This document shows, piece after piece, positions 1 through 9,200 of a stretch of DNA of 52,474 bases. The DNA is from CAVDHB01 sp963608705. GTDB lineage: Bacteria; Bacteroidota; Bacteroidia; Bacteroidales; Bacteroidaceae. Position 1 is the first letter of the stretch; every line of letters starts with the position of its first letter. A program made the position numbers and the translations under genes. The notes under the pieces were generated by a model. It was not told the DNA's origin and made no database searches. It saw nothing but the letters and a program-made list of their open reading frames with translations. The DNA is taken from contig CAVDHB010000061.1 in NCBI GenBank assembly GCA_963608705.1, positions 1 through 52,474 of the forward strand, written 5' to 3'.

Positions 1-54
1 ATCGCGTCTCTACCTAAACAATGTTGATTAGTGGTACGATTGCGGATAATCATT
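1..54 (+). repeat. MITE-like dispersed repeat, right-end fragment (copy 1)
   Basis: The window opens inside a copy of a dispersed intergenic repeat. It carries the half palindrome ATCGCGTCTCTACC, the conserved spacer AACAATGTTGATTAGTGGTA and the terminal GCGGATAATCATT. The same order of motifs recurs near 2860, 28290, 36650 and elsewhere. No coding capacity is visible. It lies just downstream of metE. Confidence 0.8.
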
Positions 55-61
55 ATAAATA

Positions 62-86
62 ATCCCCGTAAGCACGTTACGGGGAT
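62..86 (-). terminator. Terminator of metE
   Basis: A perfect 10-bp stem (ATCCCCGTAA / TTACGGGGAT) with a 5-nt loop lies 26 bp past the metE stop. On the minus strand it is followed by a T-rich stretch (TATTTAT). A rho-independent terminator is the simplest reading. Confidence 0.7.
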
Positions 87-112
87 CATATTATAATAAG
101 GAAAGAGATTGC

Positions 113-2419
113 TTAATTTTTTCTTATATTTTCCGCCATCTTTATCATATTCTTCAAGGCCGGAATGACTTCTTCCCAACGCCGTGTCTTCAGACCGCAG
201 TCGGGATTAATCCACAACTGACGAACAGGTATCAAGGACATGGCCTTGCGGAAGAGCTTTTCCATTTCCTCTACCGACGGAATACGAGGAGAGTGAATGT
301 CATACACGCCTGGCCCGATGTCGTTAGGATACTTGTAATCGATGAAGGCATCCAGCAATTCCATCTGCGAACGGGATGCTTCTATCGTGATTACGTCCGC
401 ATCCAAGGCACCAATCGCCCGAATGATATCGTTGAATTCAGCATAGCACATGTGCGTGTGAATCTGTGTTTCCGGGCGGGCGCAAGCTACGGACAGTTTG
501 AAAGCTTTCACTGCCCAGTCGAGATAGGTATCCCAATCAGCCCGACGTAAGGGAAGTCCTTCACGTAAGGCAGGTTCATCTACCTGAATCACGGAAATTC
601 CCGCTTTTTCCAAGTCATGTACCTCATCTCGGATAGCCAAGGCAATCTGTGCGGCGGTCTCAGACCACGGTTGGTCATTACGCACGAAAGACCATTGCAG
701 AATGGTGTTCGGCCCGGTAAGCATTCCTTTCATCGGTTTCGTTGTCAGCGACTGGGAATACACACTCCAATCTACTGTCATCGGTTTTGGACGAGATACA
801 TCTCCGTAAATCACTGGCGGTTTCACACAGCGGGAACCATAACTTTGCACCCATCCAAAAGAGGTGAAAGCAAAGCCTTTCAATTGTTCGCCAAAGTATT
901 CCACCATGTCATTACGTTCGAACTCCCCATGTACCAGCACATCCAGTCTGATTTCCTCTTGGATTTGTACGGCTTCCTTAATGAAAGCTTTCATCTTATC
1001 CACATATTGTGCATAAGTGATTTCTCCCTTTTTATATTTTGCACGGGTTTGGCGCACTTCTTTAGTCTGTGGGAAGGAGCCGATGGTTGTGGTGGGTACC
1101 AACGGAAGATGCAAATGAGCCTCTTGTAACGTCTTACGTTTCTCGAACGGTTCATCTCTTTCATAATCACTGTCTTTCACGGCGGAAAGACGTATCTGCA
1201 CCGCCTTGTCATGTACTAATTCAGAAGCTCCTTTTTTCTTTATCACATCCTTGTTCTGGTTCAGTAACATGTTCAGCTCATCGTCTGTCCCGTCACCTTC
1301 TGCCAGTTTACGCAAGGTGGCTATTTCTTCGATTTTCTGTGCTGCAAAAGCCATCCATTGTTTCACTTCTGCGGGAAGCGACTGTTCATTGTGTTCCAAC
1401 GAGAGGTCACAAGGAGAATGAAGCAAAGAGCAGGAAGGAGCTACCCACACTCTGTTTGCTCCCAAAGCCGACACGGCTTTGAGGATAAGAGAAAGCGACT
1501 GGTTATAGTCATTCTTCCAGATATTCCGTCCGTCCACGACACCTAACGAGAGTGATTTGGAGGCAGGCAATACAGATAATACTTCGTCTAATTGTTCGGG
1601 GCAGCGTACCAAGTCAAGGTGCAAGGTATCCACCGGTAAATTCACTGCCAACGAAAGATTGTCTCCCAACCCACCGAAGTAGGTGGCCAAGAATAATTTG
1701 ACGGCTGGACATTCCTTCGCCAGATAGTCATAAGCTGTCTGATATGCCTTTCTCGCTTTTTCATCCAAGTCCAGCACCAGGCATGGTTCATCTATTTGTA
1801 CATACGTGGCACCTTCCGCAACCAGTTTGTTAAGTACCTCTTTATATACAGGCAACAAACGGGGTAACAAGTCCAGACGGTTGAAATCGCTTCCTTTTTC
1901 TTTGCCCAGCAAAAGATAAGTGACAGGGCCAATAACCACAGGCTTGGCTTGCACGCCTTCCGCTTTGGCTTCTTTATAGCTGTCTATCACTTGTGTATAA
2001 TAGAGATGGAACTGCTCATCTTTCGTGAATTCCGGCACGAGATAATGATAATTGGTATCAAACCACTTTGTCATCTCCATTGCCGTCACATCTGTACCTT
2101 CTTGCTGGTAGCCACGAGCCATGGCGAAATACAAGGTAGGGAAAGGTGTTTTTTCCTTTTCCGCCAGTGAGCGGAAACGTGTAGGCACGTGTCCCACCAT
2201 GAGACTCGTGTCAAGCATTTGGTCATAGAAAGAGAAATCATTGGAAGGAATCCAATCAATTCCCTTTTCCTGTTGGAGTTTCCAGTTTTGCGTGCGTATA
2301 CTCCGAGCTTCCCGCAAGAGTTCGTCCAATTGAATCTTGCCGGCCCAAAAGTTCTCGCACGCCTTTTTCAATTCCCTGTGGGCTCCAATCCGCGGGTAGC
2401 CCAAGTTTACTGTCTGCAT
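113..2419 (-). CDS. metE: Cobalamin-independent methionine synthase MetE
   Basis: This 768-residue protein transfers a methyl group from 5-methyltetrahydropteroyl-tri-glutamate to homocysteine, the last step of methionine synthesis, in the cytoplasm. The N-terminus MQTVNLGYPRIG is the usual MetE start, and the length is normal for the two-barrel family. The C-terminal barrel has the zinc ligands HTHMCY and, near the end, NPDCGLKTR, plus the substrate-site motif TTTIGSFPQT. The gene is monocistronic, preceded by a cobalamin riboswitch and followed by a hairpin terminator. The riboswitch implies the gene is shut down when B12 is present and the B12-dependent MetH can take over. Confidence 0.97.
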   Translation of the reverse strand: MQTVNLGYPRIGAHRELKKACENFWAGKIQLDELLREARSIRTQNWKLQQEKGIDWIPSNDFSFYDQMLDTSLMVGHVPTRFRSLAEKEKTPFPTLYFAMARGYQQEGTDVTAMEMTKWFDTNYHYLVPEFTKDEQFHLYYTQVIDSYKEAKAEGVQAKPVVIGPVTYLLLGKEKGSDFNRLDLLPRLLPVYKEVLNKLVAEGATYVQIDEPCLVLDLDEKARKAYQTAYDYLAKECPAVKLFLATYFGGLGDNLSLAVNLPVDTLHLDLVRCPEQLDEVLSVLPASKSLSLGVVDGRNIWKNDYNQSLSLILKAVSALGANRVWVAPSCSLLHSPCDLSLEHNEQSLPAEVKQWMAFAAQKIEEIATLRKLAEGDGTDDELNMLLNQNKDVIKKKGASELVHDKAVQIRLSAVKDSDYERDEPFEKRKTLQEAHLHLPLVPTTTIGSFPQTKEVRQTRAKYKKGEITYAQYVDKMKAFIKEAVQIQEEIRLDVLVHGEFERNDMVEYFGEQLKGFAFTSFGWVQSYGSRCVKPPVIYGDVSRPKPMTVDWSVYSQSLTTKPMKGMLTGPNTILQWSFVRNDQPWSETAAQIALAIRDEVHDLEKAGISVIQVDEPALREGLPLRRADWDTYLDWAVKAFKLSVACARPETQIHTHMCYAEFNDIIRAIGALDADVITIEASRSQMELLDAFIDYKYPNDIGPGVYDIHSPRIPSVEEMEKLFRKAMSLIPVRQLWINPDCGLKTRRWEEVIPALKNMIKMAENIRKN

Positions 2420-2444
2420 ACGTTTAATTTAAGAATGAATACTG

Positions 2445-2628
2445 TTGACAACCGGATAAGGCAGGTCTCCTGGCTTGTCTCTCTTGTCCGCCTTCCCAGA
2501 CTTACGTCCAGTGGCATATAGAACAAGCGTGTAACGAGACTTACAGTTGCGCGTCAGCTCGTGATTTTCACACGATTCCCTTTTCACCTCGTCTGCATAA
2601 TAGCAGACGAGACACCATTATTCGGAAA
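2445..2628 (-). promoter_or_regulatory. Cobalamin (B12) riboswitch upstream of metE
   Basis: On the minus strand the leader of metE shows the ordered cobalamin-riboswitch core: a GGTG box followed by AAAAGGGAA, then GACGCGCAACTGTAA, then CCACTGG, GGGAAGGCGGACAAG and finally the B12 box AAGCCAGGAGACCTGCC. The box lies about 40 nt before the metE start codon, so B12 binding could act on translation start or early transcription. Exact ends are approximate. Confidence 0.95.
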
Positions 2629-2650
2629 GGTCATAAGAACTTTGTGGCTG

Positions 2651-2658
2651 CAAAGTTA
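2651..2658 (-). promoter_or_regulatory. Likely metE promoter, -7 element
   Basis: TAACTTTG on the minus strand matches the Bacteroidetes -7 consensus TAnnTTTG. It sits just upstream of the riboswitch, giving a leader of about 225 nt. I see no clear TTTG -33 box at the usual distance. Confidence 0.55.
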
Positions 2659-2727
2659 CATAGAAATGTTGGTTTATATGATATTTCTATAAAGAAATTC
2701 GAGTTATAGCTGTTAAATCATCAAATA

Positions 2728-2872
2728 GTGGAGACGCAATTCATAGCGTCTTCACATTCATCAGCAATGAATAGTATCTGTACGGGAGAGATTGGCAAGA
2801 TGTTTAAAACACTAAGAAAAGCAAAGACGCAATAAATCGCGTCTCTACCAGTGTAGACTGGCGGATAATCAT
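2728..2872 (+). repeat. MITE-like dispersed repeat (copy 2)
   Basis: This divergent copy contains a damaged first palindrome (GGAGACGCAATTCATAGCGTC), the middle block CACATTCATCAGCAATGAAT, TTAAAACACT, the second palindrome half AAATCGCGTCTCTACC and the terminal GCGGATAATCAT. The left terminal repeat is missing. It fills much of the gap between metE and ruvB; the rest of that gap is the metE promoter and leader. Confidence 0.8.
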
Positions 2873-2893
2873 AATAAAAAAGAACTCGTTCTT

Positions 2894-2924
2894 TTTGTAC
2901 TGCCCTCGATTTGCACTAACTTTG
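2894..2924 (+). promoter_or_regulatory. ruvB promoter (TTTG-N19-TAACTTTG)
   Basis: TTTG at 2894-2897 and TAACTTTG at 2917-2924 are 19 nt apart, as in Bacteroidetes sigma-ABfr promoters. Only nine bases separate the -7 box from the ruvB ATG, so the message would have almost no leader. Confidence 0.6.
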
Positions 2925-2933
2925 TACCCGAAT

Positions 2934-3986
2934 ATGGACGAAAATACAGAGTTTGACATACATGGAGAGGCGGTGTCCTCTACAGAGAAAGAGTTTGAGA
3001 ACGCCTTGCGTCCGCTGAAGTTTGAGGATTTCAGCGGGCAAAACAAGGTGGTGGATAACTTGCGGGTCTTTGTGCAGGCTGCTAAACTGAGGGGGGAACC
3101 GTTAGACCATACCTTGTTGCATGGCCCACCGGGTCTGGGAAAAACTACGCTTTCCAATATCATTGCCAATGAATTGGGCGTGGGGTTTAAGGTTACTTCA
3201 GGTCCGGTGTTAGACAAACCAGGTGATTTGGCGGGCATCCTTACATCTTTAGAGCCGAATGACGTGTTATTCATTGACGAGATACACCGTCTTTCACCAG
3301 TGGTGGAGGAATATCTGTATTCGGCAATGGAAGACTATCGGATTGACATCATGATAGACAAAGGACCTTCTGCACGTAGTATACAGATAGACTTGAATCC
3401 GTTCACCCTTGTGGGAGCCACTACCCGAAGCGGTCTGTTGACGGCTCCTTTGCGGGCGCGTTTTGGTATCAACCTGCATCTGGAATATTATGATGAGGGT
3501 ATCTTGACCGCTATTATCTGCCGTTCAGCGCATATTCTGAACATCCCTATCGAGACGGAAGCGGCGAAGGAAATCGCTTCCCGTAGCCGTGGCACTCCTC
3601 GTATCGCCAATGCCTTGTTGAGACGGGTAAGGGATTTTGCACAGGTGAAGGGAACAGGACGGATTGACACGGAAATAGCTAACTTTTCCCTTGAGGCACT
3701 CAATATTGACAAGTACGGACTGGACGAGGTGGACAACAAGATTCTGCTGACTATTATTGACAAGTTCAAGGGAGGTCCGGTGGGTATCACTACTATCGCC
3801 ACAGCCGTAGGAGAAGATGCGGGTACAGTGGAAGAAGTGTATGAGCCATTCTTGATAAAAGAAGGGTTCATCAAACGCACGCCACGAGGAAGAGAAGTGA
3901 CGGAACTGGCTTACCGGCATCTTGGCAGGCCGTATGTGTCGCACGAGGCTTCGGCGGGGATTCCGCAAAAGGGGCTGTTTGATTAA
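2934..3986 (+). CDS. ruvB: Holliday junction branch-migration ATPase RuvB
   Basis: This 350-residue AAA+ motor drives branch migration of Holliday junctions with RuvA and hands them to RuvC. Walker A is GPPGLGKTT (about residues 64-72), Walker B is VLFIDEIHRL, and sensor/arginine-finger motifs GATTRSG and LRARFG follow. The C-terminal winged helix ends near RTPRGREVTELAYRHLG. The frame is open further upstream, but the ATG at 2934 gives the N-terminus expected for Bacteroidales RuvB, and the upstream part contains the promoter. ybeY follows after 37 bp, probably in the same transcript. Confidence 0.96.
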   Translation: MDENTEFDIHGEAVSSTEKEFENALRPLKFEDFSGQNKVVDNLRVFVQAAKLRGEPLDHTLLHGPPGLGKTTLSNIIANELGVGFKVTSGPVLDKPGDLAGILTSLEPNDVLFIDEIHRLSPVVEEYLYSAMEDYRIDIMIDKGPSARSIQIDLNPFTLVGATTRSGLLTAPLRARFGINLHLEYYDEGILTAIICRSAHILNIPIETEAAKEIASRSRGTPRIANALLRRVRDFAQVKGTGRIDTEIANFSLEALNIDKYGLDEVDNKILLTIIDKFKGGPVGITTIATAVGEDAGTVEEVYEPFLIKEGFIKRTPRGREVTELAYRHLGRPYVSHEASAGIPQKGLFD

Positions 3987-4023
3987 ACAAGAGAACAATA
4001 ATTTACAAATACTCAGTGAGAAG

Positions 4024-4455
4024 ATGATTACTTATAATGTAAAAGACGTGCCGATGCCGGCTATCAAGCATCGGGAAACGACCAAGTGGCTGCGTGCTGT
4101 GGCTGCGGCGCATGGACGGAAGATTGGCGAAGTGGGTTATGAGTTCTGCAATGACGAGGAGATATTGCGGGTGAATCGTGAATACTTGAACCATGACTTC
4201 TATACGGATGTCATTACGTTCGATTATGATGAGGGTGATGTCATCAACGGGGATATTGTCATTAGTCTTGACACCGTGAAATCCAACGCTGAACAATTCG
4301 GCACACCTTACGAACAAGAGCTGCACCGTGTCATTGTGCATGGTATCCTGCATCTGTGCGGCATCAACGACAAGGGACCCGGTGAGCGGGAAATCATGGA
4401 ACAGCACGAGAATGAGGCGTTGGCCTTGCTGAAGCAGATGGAAGAGAACGCCTAA
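4024..4455 (+). CDS. ybeY: Endoribonuclease YbeY (rRNA maturation factor)
   Basis: This 143-residue protein belongs to the UPF0054/YbeY family of metal-dependent RNases that act in 16S rRNA 3'-end processing and ribosome quality control. The family zinc motif is seen as HGILHLCGIND, with a further possible ligand in the following region. I chose MITYNVKDV at 4024 because the longer reading upstream runs into ruvB. The stop codon overlaps the stop of the convergent carrier gene by four bases, leaving no room for a separate terminator. Confidence 0.93.
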   Translation: MITYNVKDVPMPAIKHRETTKWLRAVAAAHGRKIGEVGYEFCNDEEILRVNREYLNHDFYTDVITFDYDEGDVINGDIVISLDTVKSNAEQFGTPYEQELHRVIVHGILHLCGINDKGPGEREIMEQHENEALALLKQMEENA

Positions 4456-6314
4456 AACGGAAACAGCAAGGGCAGTACCAGTGTCATGACTACTCCAAGG
4501 AGTATCTGCAAGGGGACGCCTACTTTTACGTAATCCATGAACGTGTAGTTTCCGGCGGGTTTTACCAAGGCGTTGGGCGGAGTGGAAAACGGAGACGCAA
4601 AGCACATACTGGCACCCACTGTGACTGCGAAGAGAAACGGTACGGGATTTACTCCCAACTGCTGCGCACTGTGCAAGGCAATGGGGGCGATTAACACAGC
4701 CGTGGCTGTATTGCTGATGAACATGGTAAGCAGGGAGGTGGTAAAATAGATGCCAGCCAACAGTGCCAGAGGACCAAAGGCTCCCACACTATTTGCCAAA
4801 CCGCTGGAAACCATGTCGGAGACACCTGTCTTTTCCAAGGCCAGCGACATGGGGAGCATGGCACCAATGAGTACCACACTCTCCCAGTTAATCGTTTTAT
4901 AAGCCGCTTCCACATTGCGGAAGCAGCCAGTCAGCACCATCAGTAAGGCGGCGATAATCACGGCGGTCACAGGTTCCACCGGGATAAAGTCACAGACCAT
5001 AAACACCACCATCAGCAGCATGATACCTGCCGCCAAGGGAGCTTTGTAATCGAGGGTGACTTTTGCGGCGGCTTCCTGTGGTTGTCCCAGCACAATCCAG
5101 TCTGTGTCTTCACGGCTTAACCGGGCGATGTTTTCCCAAGTACCTTGAATCAACAACACGTCACCGCTCTGTATATGCACTTCTCCCAAATCATGCAAGA
5201 GGTAATTCTTTCCCCTGCGAATACCTAATACGTTGATGTTGAACTTATCCCGGAAGCCCGCTTCCTTGACGGTTTGATTCACCAGTCGGGAGACAGGCAT
5301 CAACACCATCTCCGCAATGCCGATGTCATAGAAATGCAAGGTGGCGGAATCGCTTTTCTTTGTTTCCTCCGTGGTGTGCGTGTCCATAAGAAACAGCCCG
5401 TACTCCTCGGCTAAGGTCTGGATGTGGTGAATCTCTCCTGTCACATAGAGAATGTCCTCCTTTTCCAAGGACAACGCCGGCGAGGCCAACTGTTGTGTCA
5501 CCGTTTTCAAAAACCGGTGGGAGGATTCGTTGCGACGTATCTCCAGGATGTTGACATGATATTTACGCCGGATATCCAGTTCCGCTATTCTTTTCCCATT
5601 CGCCAGTGAGTGTTCATCCACTTTCAGACGGTATAGATTGGAGGACAAGCTGTATTCCTTCGCTAACTGTTCAAGTGTTTTCAGGTCTTTTCTCCCGCTT
5701 CTGTTCCCTTTTTCTGTATGGGAAAGGAACCACTTGCTGAGTGGTATCAACGCCAGTGTTCCCGTGATTACACATACGACACCCACGGGAAGGAAAGAGA
5801 AGAAAGAGAGTCCTGGCAGATGTGCGTGGAGCAGGGTGTCTTGAATCACAAGGTTGGGTGGGGTACCGATGAGTGTCATCATACCTCCCATGCTGCTGGC
5901 AAAAGCTAAAGGCATCAACAGTCGTCCCGGTGTGGTATGAGTGCTGGCAGCCATGCTGACCACGATAGGCAGCATCAAGGCAACTGTGCCTGTATTGCTG
6001 ATGAAAGCACCTATGACGGAGGTCACTCCCATTACCAATAAGAACAGTTTCAGCTGGCTTTTTCCCGCAAAGTTCAAGAGTCTGGCACCAATCTTTTTTG
6101 CCAGACCTGTCTGTACGATGCCTCCTCCCACGACAAATAGTCCAATCATCATGATGACTATTGAGCTGGAGAAGCCCGAAAGTGCTTCTTCAGGTGTGAG
6201 AACCTGTCCGACAACCAGTAAGGTCAGGGCGCATAGAGCCACGATGTCAGCTCTGATTTTACCGTTTATAAATCCGACGGTGGCTAATAAGAGGGCGATA
6301 AGTGTAATCCACAT
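4452..6314 (-). CDS. SLC13/DASS-type anion permease with RCK_C (TrkA-C) domains
   Basis: This 620-residue inner-membrane carrier has two blocks of hydrophobic helices flanking a soluble middle of about 200 residues. The middle contains two RCK_C/TrkA-C-like units (around residues 215-290 and 305-395), the layout of SLC13 permeases such as putative sulfate or dicarboxylate carriers. The paired SNTGTVALMLP and SNTATAVLIAP motifs are typical of the substrate-binding hairpins. It is the last gene of a leftward run after trkH (40 bp gap). The substrate cannot be read from sequence. Confidence 0.85.
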   Translation of the reverse strand: MWITLIALLLATVGFINGKIRADIVALCALTLLVVGQVLTPEEALSGFSSSIVIMMIGLFVVGGGIVQTGLAKKIGARLLNFAGKSQLKLFLLVMGVTSVIGAFISNTGTVALMLPIVVSMAASTHTTPGRLLMPLAFASSMGGMMTLIGTPPNLVIQDTLLHAHLPGLSFFSFLPVGVVCVITGTLALIPLSKWFLSHTEKGNRSGRKDLKTLEQLAKEYSLSSNLYRLKVDEHSLANGKRIAELDIRRKYHVNILEIRRNESSHRFLKTVTQQLASPALSLEKEDILYVTGEIHHIQTLAEEYGLFLMDTHTTEETKKSDSATLHFYDIGIAEMVLMPVSRLVNQTVKEAGFRDKFNINVLGIRRGKNYLLHDLGEVHIQSGDVLLIQGTWENIARLSREDTDWIVLGQPQEAAAKVTLDYKAPLAAGIMLLMVVFMVCDFIPVEPVTAVIIAALLMVLTGCFRNVEAAYKTINWESVVLIGAMLPMSLALEKTGVSDMVSSGLANSVGAFGPLALLAGIYFTTSLLTMFISNTATAVLIAPIALHSAQQLGVNPVPFLFAVTVGASMCFASPFSTPPNALVKPAGNYTFMDYVKVGVPLQILLGVVMTLVLPLLFPF

Positions 6315-6354
6315 GTCGTGTAATGTTTTTGTGTATGTGTGTATGAATGTCAGT

Positions 6355-7812
6355 CTACCTTCTCAGCCAGAATTTACGGGAGCAACACATCAATACGGTG
6401 AAAATCTCCAGACGGCCTAAGAACATCAAAGCGGAAATAACCCATTTGCCGCCAGTGGAAAGGAAACTCCACGAGTCCGTGTTGGAGTATGGATGGCCGA
6501 AGGCGGCTCCTCCGTTGGAAATAGCCGCCACACTGAGGCTTGCGGAGTTAGACAGTGACAGACCCATTGCTTGCAATAGCACCATGCCGGCGAAGATGAC
6601 CATTACGTAGACCGACACGAAAGAGAGCAGTTTCATCTTCTCTGTACTGTGAATGATGGTTTTCCCGACTTTGACCGGGAAGATGGCTCTGGGATGGAGA
6701 CGGTAGTTCAACTCGTTCATCGTTACTTTCCACAGCATCAACAGGCGAATCGTCTTGATGCCTCCTGCCGTAGAGTGGCTGCATCCTCCAATGAACATGA
6801 CCGTTACCAGAGTCGTATAAGCCAGTGGTGGCCAGTTCAAGGTGCTCGTGTTGGAAATGCCGGAAGTGGTGAGACTGGATATGGTCTGAAAGAACGCCTG
6901 TCTGAAAGTGTGTTCTGTATTCCCGTGGGAAGCGTTCCATAAAGTAATGAATACGATTAATGAGCCTGCCACGACAACGCCGACATACCATCTTGTTTCT
7001 ACATCATGGAGGATGACGCTGAATCTTCGTTTGAAAATCATAAGGTAGAACAGCACGAAATTCATGGAACAAGCTAACATGAAGAAGCAAGCTACATATT
7101 CCATCGCCGGGGAATGGAAATAGACCAATCCCGCACTGTGAGGAACCAGACCTCCTGTGGCGCAAATGGAGAATGCGTAACACACTGCGTCAAACAAGTT
7201 CATCCCACACAGATAAAGGGAGAGTATGCAGAGGACGTTGAAGCACATATAGACTCCAAGAAGCCAGCCCGCTGTGGTCTTTACCCTTGGATGCACTTTT
7301 TCTTGCAAGGGGCCGATTTGTTCCGACTCGCTGAGCATCGTTTCGTTTACGCCCATATTAGGCAATACGGCGATAGTCAGCACAATGATTCCCAAGCCTC
7401 CGATGAAGTGGGATATGGAACGCCATAGCAAGACACCGTGTGACAAGGTGTCGATATTGTTCAGTGCGGAACAGCCCGTGGTAGTGAAGCCTGACATCAT
7501 TTCCATGAAAGCATCGGTGAAATTGTCTGTCACTCCGCTGAGCAGTAAGGGGAGAGTGCCGAAAAGCGTATAAAGAATCCAGATAGAAGTGCCTAACAGC
7601 AGTCCGTCCCGATGGGAGAATGCTTGTCCAGATTGCCGTCCGGCACACATCAATCCACCTCCCGTCAAGGCGGTGGCCAAAGAAGACAAGAAGAATGCAG
7701 GTACGTCCTTGTCGCCATAGCAGAATGATACGATGGCAGGTATCGTCAGAATAATCGCTTCCAGCAGAAGCAGCATCCCGATGTGTTTGCATAAGACTTT
7801 AGGGTGGAACAT
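6355..7812 (-). CDS. trkH: Trk potassium uptake channel subunit TrkH
   Basis: This 485-residue membrane protein forms the K+ pathway of the Trk system and works with the cytoplasmic gating ring TrkA. The four-fold P-loop filter is visible as TTTGCSA, ATGGLVP, TTSGISN and SNGGAAFG, and there are about ten membrane segments. It starts three bases after the trkA stop, so the two are surely co-transcribed. Confidence 0.95.
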   Translation of the reverse strand: MFHPKVLCKHIGMLLLLEAIILTIPAIVSFCYGDKDVPAFFLSSLATALTGGGLMCAGRQSGQAFSHRDGLLLGTSIWILYTLFGTLPLLLSGVTDNFTDAFMEMMSGFTTTGCSALNNIDTLSHGVLLWRSISHFIGGLGIIVLTIAVLPNMGVNETMLSESEQIGPLQEKVHPRVKTTAGWLLGVYMCFNVLCILSLYLCGMNLFDAVCYAFSICATGGLVPHSAGLVYFHSPAMEYVACFFMLACSMNFVLFYLMIFKRRFSVILHDVETRWYVGVVVAGSLIVFITLWNASHGNTEHTFRQAFFQTISSLTTSGISNTSTLNWPPLAYTTLVTVMFIGGCSHSTAGGIKTIRLLMLWKVTMNELNYRLHPRAIFPVKVGKTIIHSTEKMKLLSFVSVYVMVIFAGMVLLQAMGLSLSNSASLSVAAISNGGAAFGHPYSNTDSWSFLSTGGKWVISALMFLGRLEIFTVLMCCSRKFWLRR

Positions 7813-7815
7813 GGG

Positions 7816-9162
7816 CTAATAGAAATAGCGTTGAAGTTTTCGCATCTTGTTGCCAGTGCAGAACACCACCACATGGTCTCCAGCCTGTATGCGTGTACCT
7901 CCGTTGATAAGCATGCCTTTTCCGTCTCTTACCATTCCGCCAAGGGTGGCGCCATGTGGTAAACCGAGGTCCTTTACGGGAGCTTTGGTTACATCGCTTC
8001 CGGCCTGCACAATGAATTCCGCAGCGTCAGCGTCCATCAAAGTAAATGTTTTCATATTGGTTACATCCGCTTTAAGCAGCAGCTCGTATATCCGGCTTGC
8101 GGAAATCGTCTGTTTATTAATCACGGTGCCTATGTCCAAGTCTTCCGCCGCTTTGAGATAGTCGTAGTTGTCCACTCTTGCGATGGTCTTCCTCACACCG
8201 GCTTTCCTGGCCGCCACACAGGCGATGAGGTTTCGTTCTGAATTTCCTGTCAGTGCGATGAAAATCTGTGTGTTGTCCAGTCCCTCTTCTGAAAGCAGTC
8301 CCATGTCTCTTCCGTCTCCGTGGATAAGCATCACATGGCCTTTGGCGATTTCTTGCACCTCGTCGATTCTTTTCTCGTCAATTTCAATGACTTTCAGGTG
8401 CAACGACTTGTCCATAGCCTTCACTGTCTCCACGGCCATCTTGCCGGCTCCCATAATCATGATATTCTTGACTTCGGGGTAAGTCTCTTTTCCGCAGAGC
8501 TTTCTTAGATAGGGAAGGTGTTCTTTCAAGGTCATGATATACACCATGTCATCCGCCTTTACCATGTCGTTTCCGTTGGGGATGGTCACATGATCTTTCC
8601 CTTGGTGTTGTATGGCTACGATGTGGTAAGGTTTTTCTGGCGCACCCAAATCGCACAACCGGGTATTGAGCAGGGGAGAAGCCTCTCTCATCTTCACGCC
8701 AATCATGACTAATTTGCCTTCTTGTACTTCGTACCATTGTCGAATCCAGCTGAAATGTCCTGTGCTGGCGATTTCTTTTGCGGCCAACGCTTCAGGATAA
8801 ATCAGTGTGTTGACCCCCATGGACTGAAATAAAGGCTGGTTGTCGGGAGAAAGGTATTCATTGTTGTTGATTCGAGCCACTGTCTGCTTGCATCCGAACT
8901 TGCGGGCAAGCAGGCAACTGGCGATATTTTCACTTTCTTCGGGAGTCACGGCAATGAACAAATCTGCCTCTTTTACTCCTGCCTCCTGTAGTCCGTGAAT
9001 GGAAGTGGGTGAGTAATTGACCGTCATGAGGTCGAGATTCATGTCCAAAGGGGAAAGCCGTTCCTCCTTTTCATCCATCAGTACGATGTCAAGGTTCTCT
9101 CGTGAGAGCAGGGTCGCAAGGTGGGTACCTGTAACTCCTGCTCCGGCGATGATGATTTTCAT
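7816..9162 (-). CDS. trkA: Trk potassium uptake regulatory protein TrkA
   Basis: This 448-residue cytoplasmic protein contains two RCK units, each an NAD(H)-binding TrkA_N Rossmann fold (IIIAGAGVTGTHLA at the N-terminus and IMIMGAGKMAVETV in the second half) followed by a TrkA_C domain. It gates TrkH in response to bound nucleotide. The ATG at 9162 places GAGVTG at the expected position; an upstream extension of 17 residues has no family support. It sits between the sulfatase-fold gene and trkH. Confidence 0.95.
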   Translation of the reverse strand: MKIIIAGAGVTGTHLATLLSRENLDIVLMDEKEERLSPLDMNLDLMTVNYSPTSIHGLQEAGVKEADLFIAVTPEESENIASCLLARKFGCKQTVARINNNEYLSPDNQPLFQSMGVNTLIYPEALAAKEIASTGHFSWIRQWYEVQEGKLVMIGVKMREASPLLNTRLCDLGAPEKPYHIVAIQHQGKDHVTIPNGNDMVKADDMVYIMTLKEHLPYLRKLCGKETYPEVKNIMIMGAGKMAVETVKAMDKSLHLKVIEIDEKRIDEVQEIAKGHVMLIHGDGRDMGLLSEEGLDNTQIFIALTGNSERNLIACVAARKAGVRKTIARVDNYDYLKAAEDLDIGTVINKQTISASRIYELLLKADVTNMKTFTLMDADAAEFIVQAGSDVTKAPVKDLGLPHGATLGGMVRDGKGMLINGGTRIQAGDHVVVFCTGNKMRKLQRYFY

Positions 9163-9200
9163 AGGCTTCTCTTTTTCTTGTACGTTTATTGGGAACTGTC

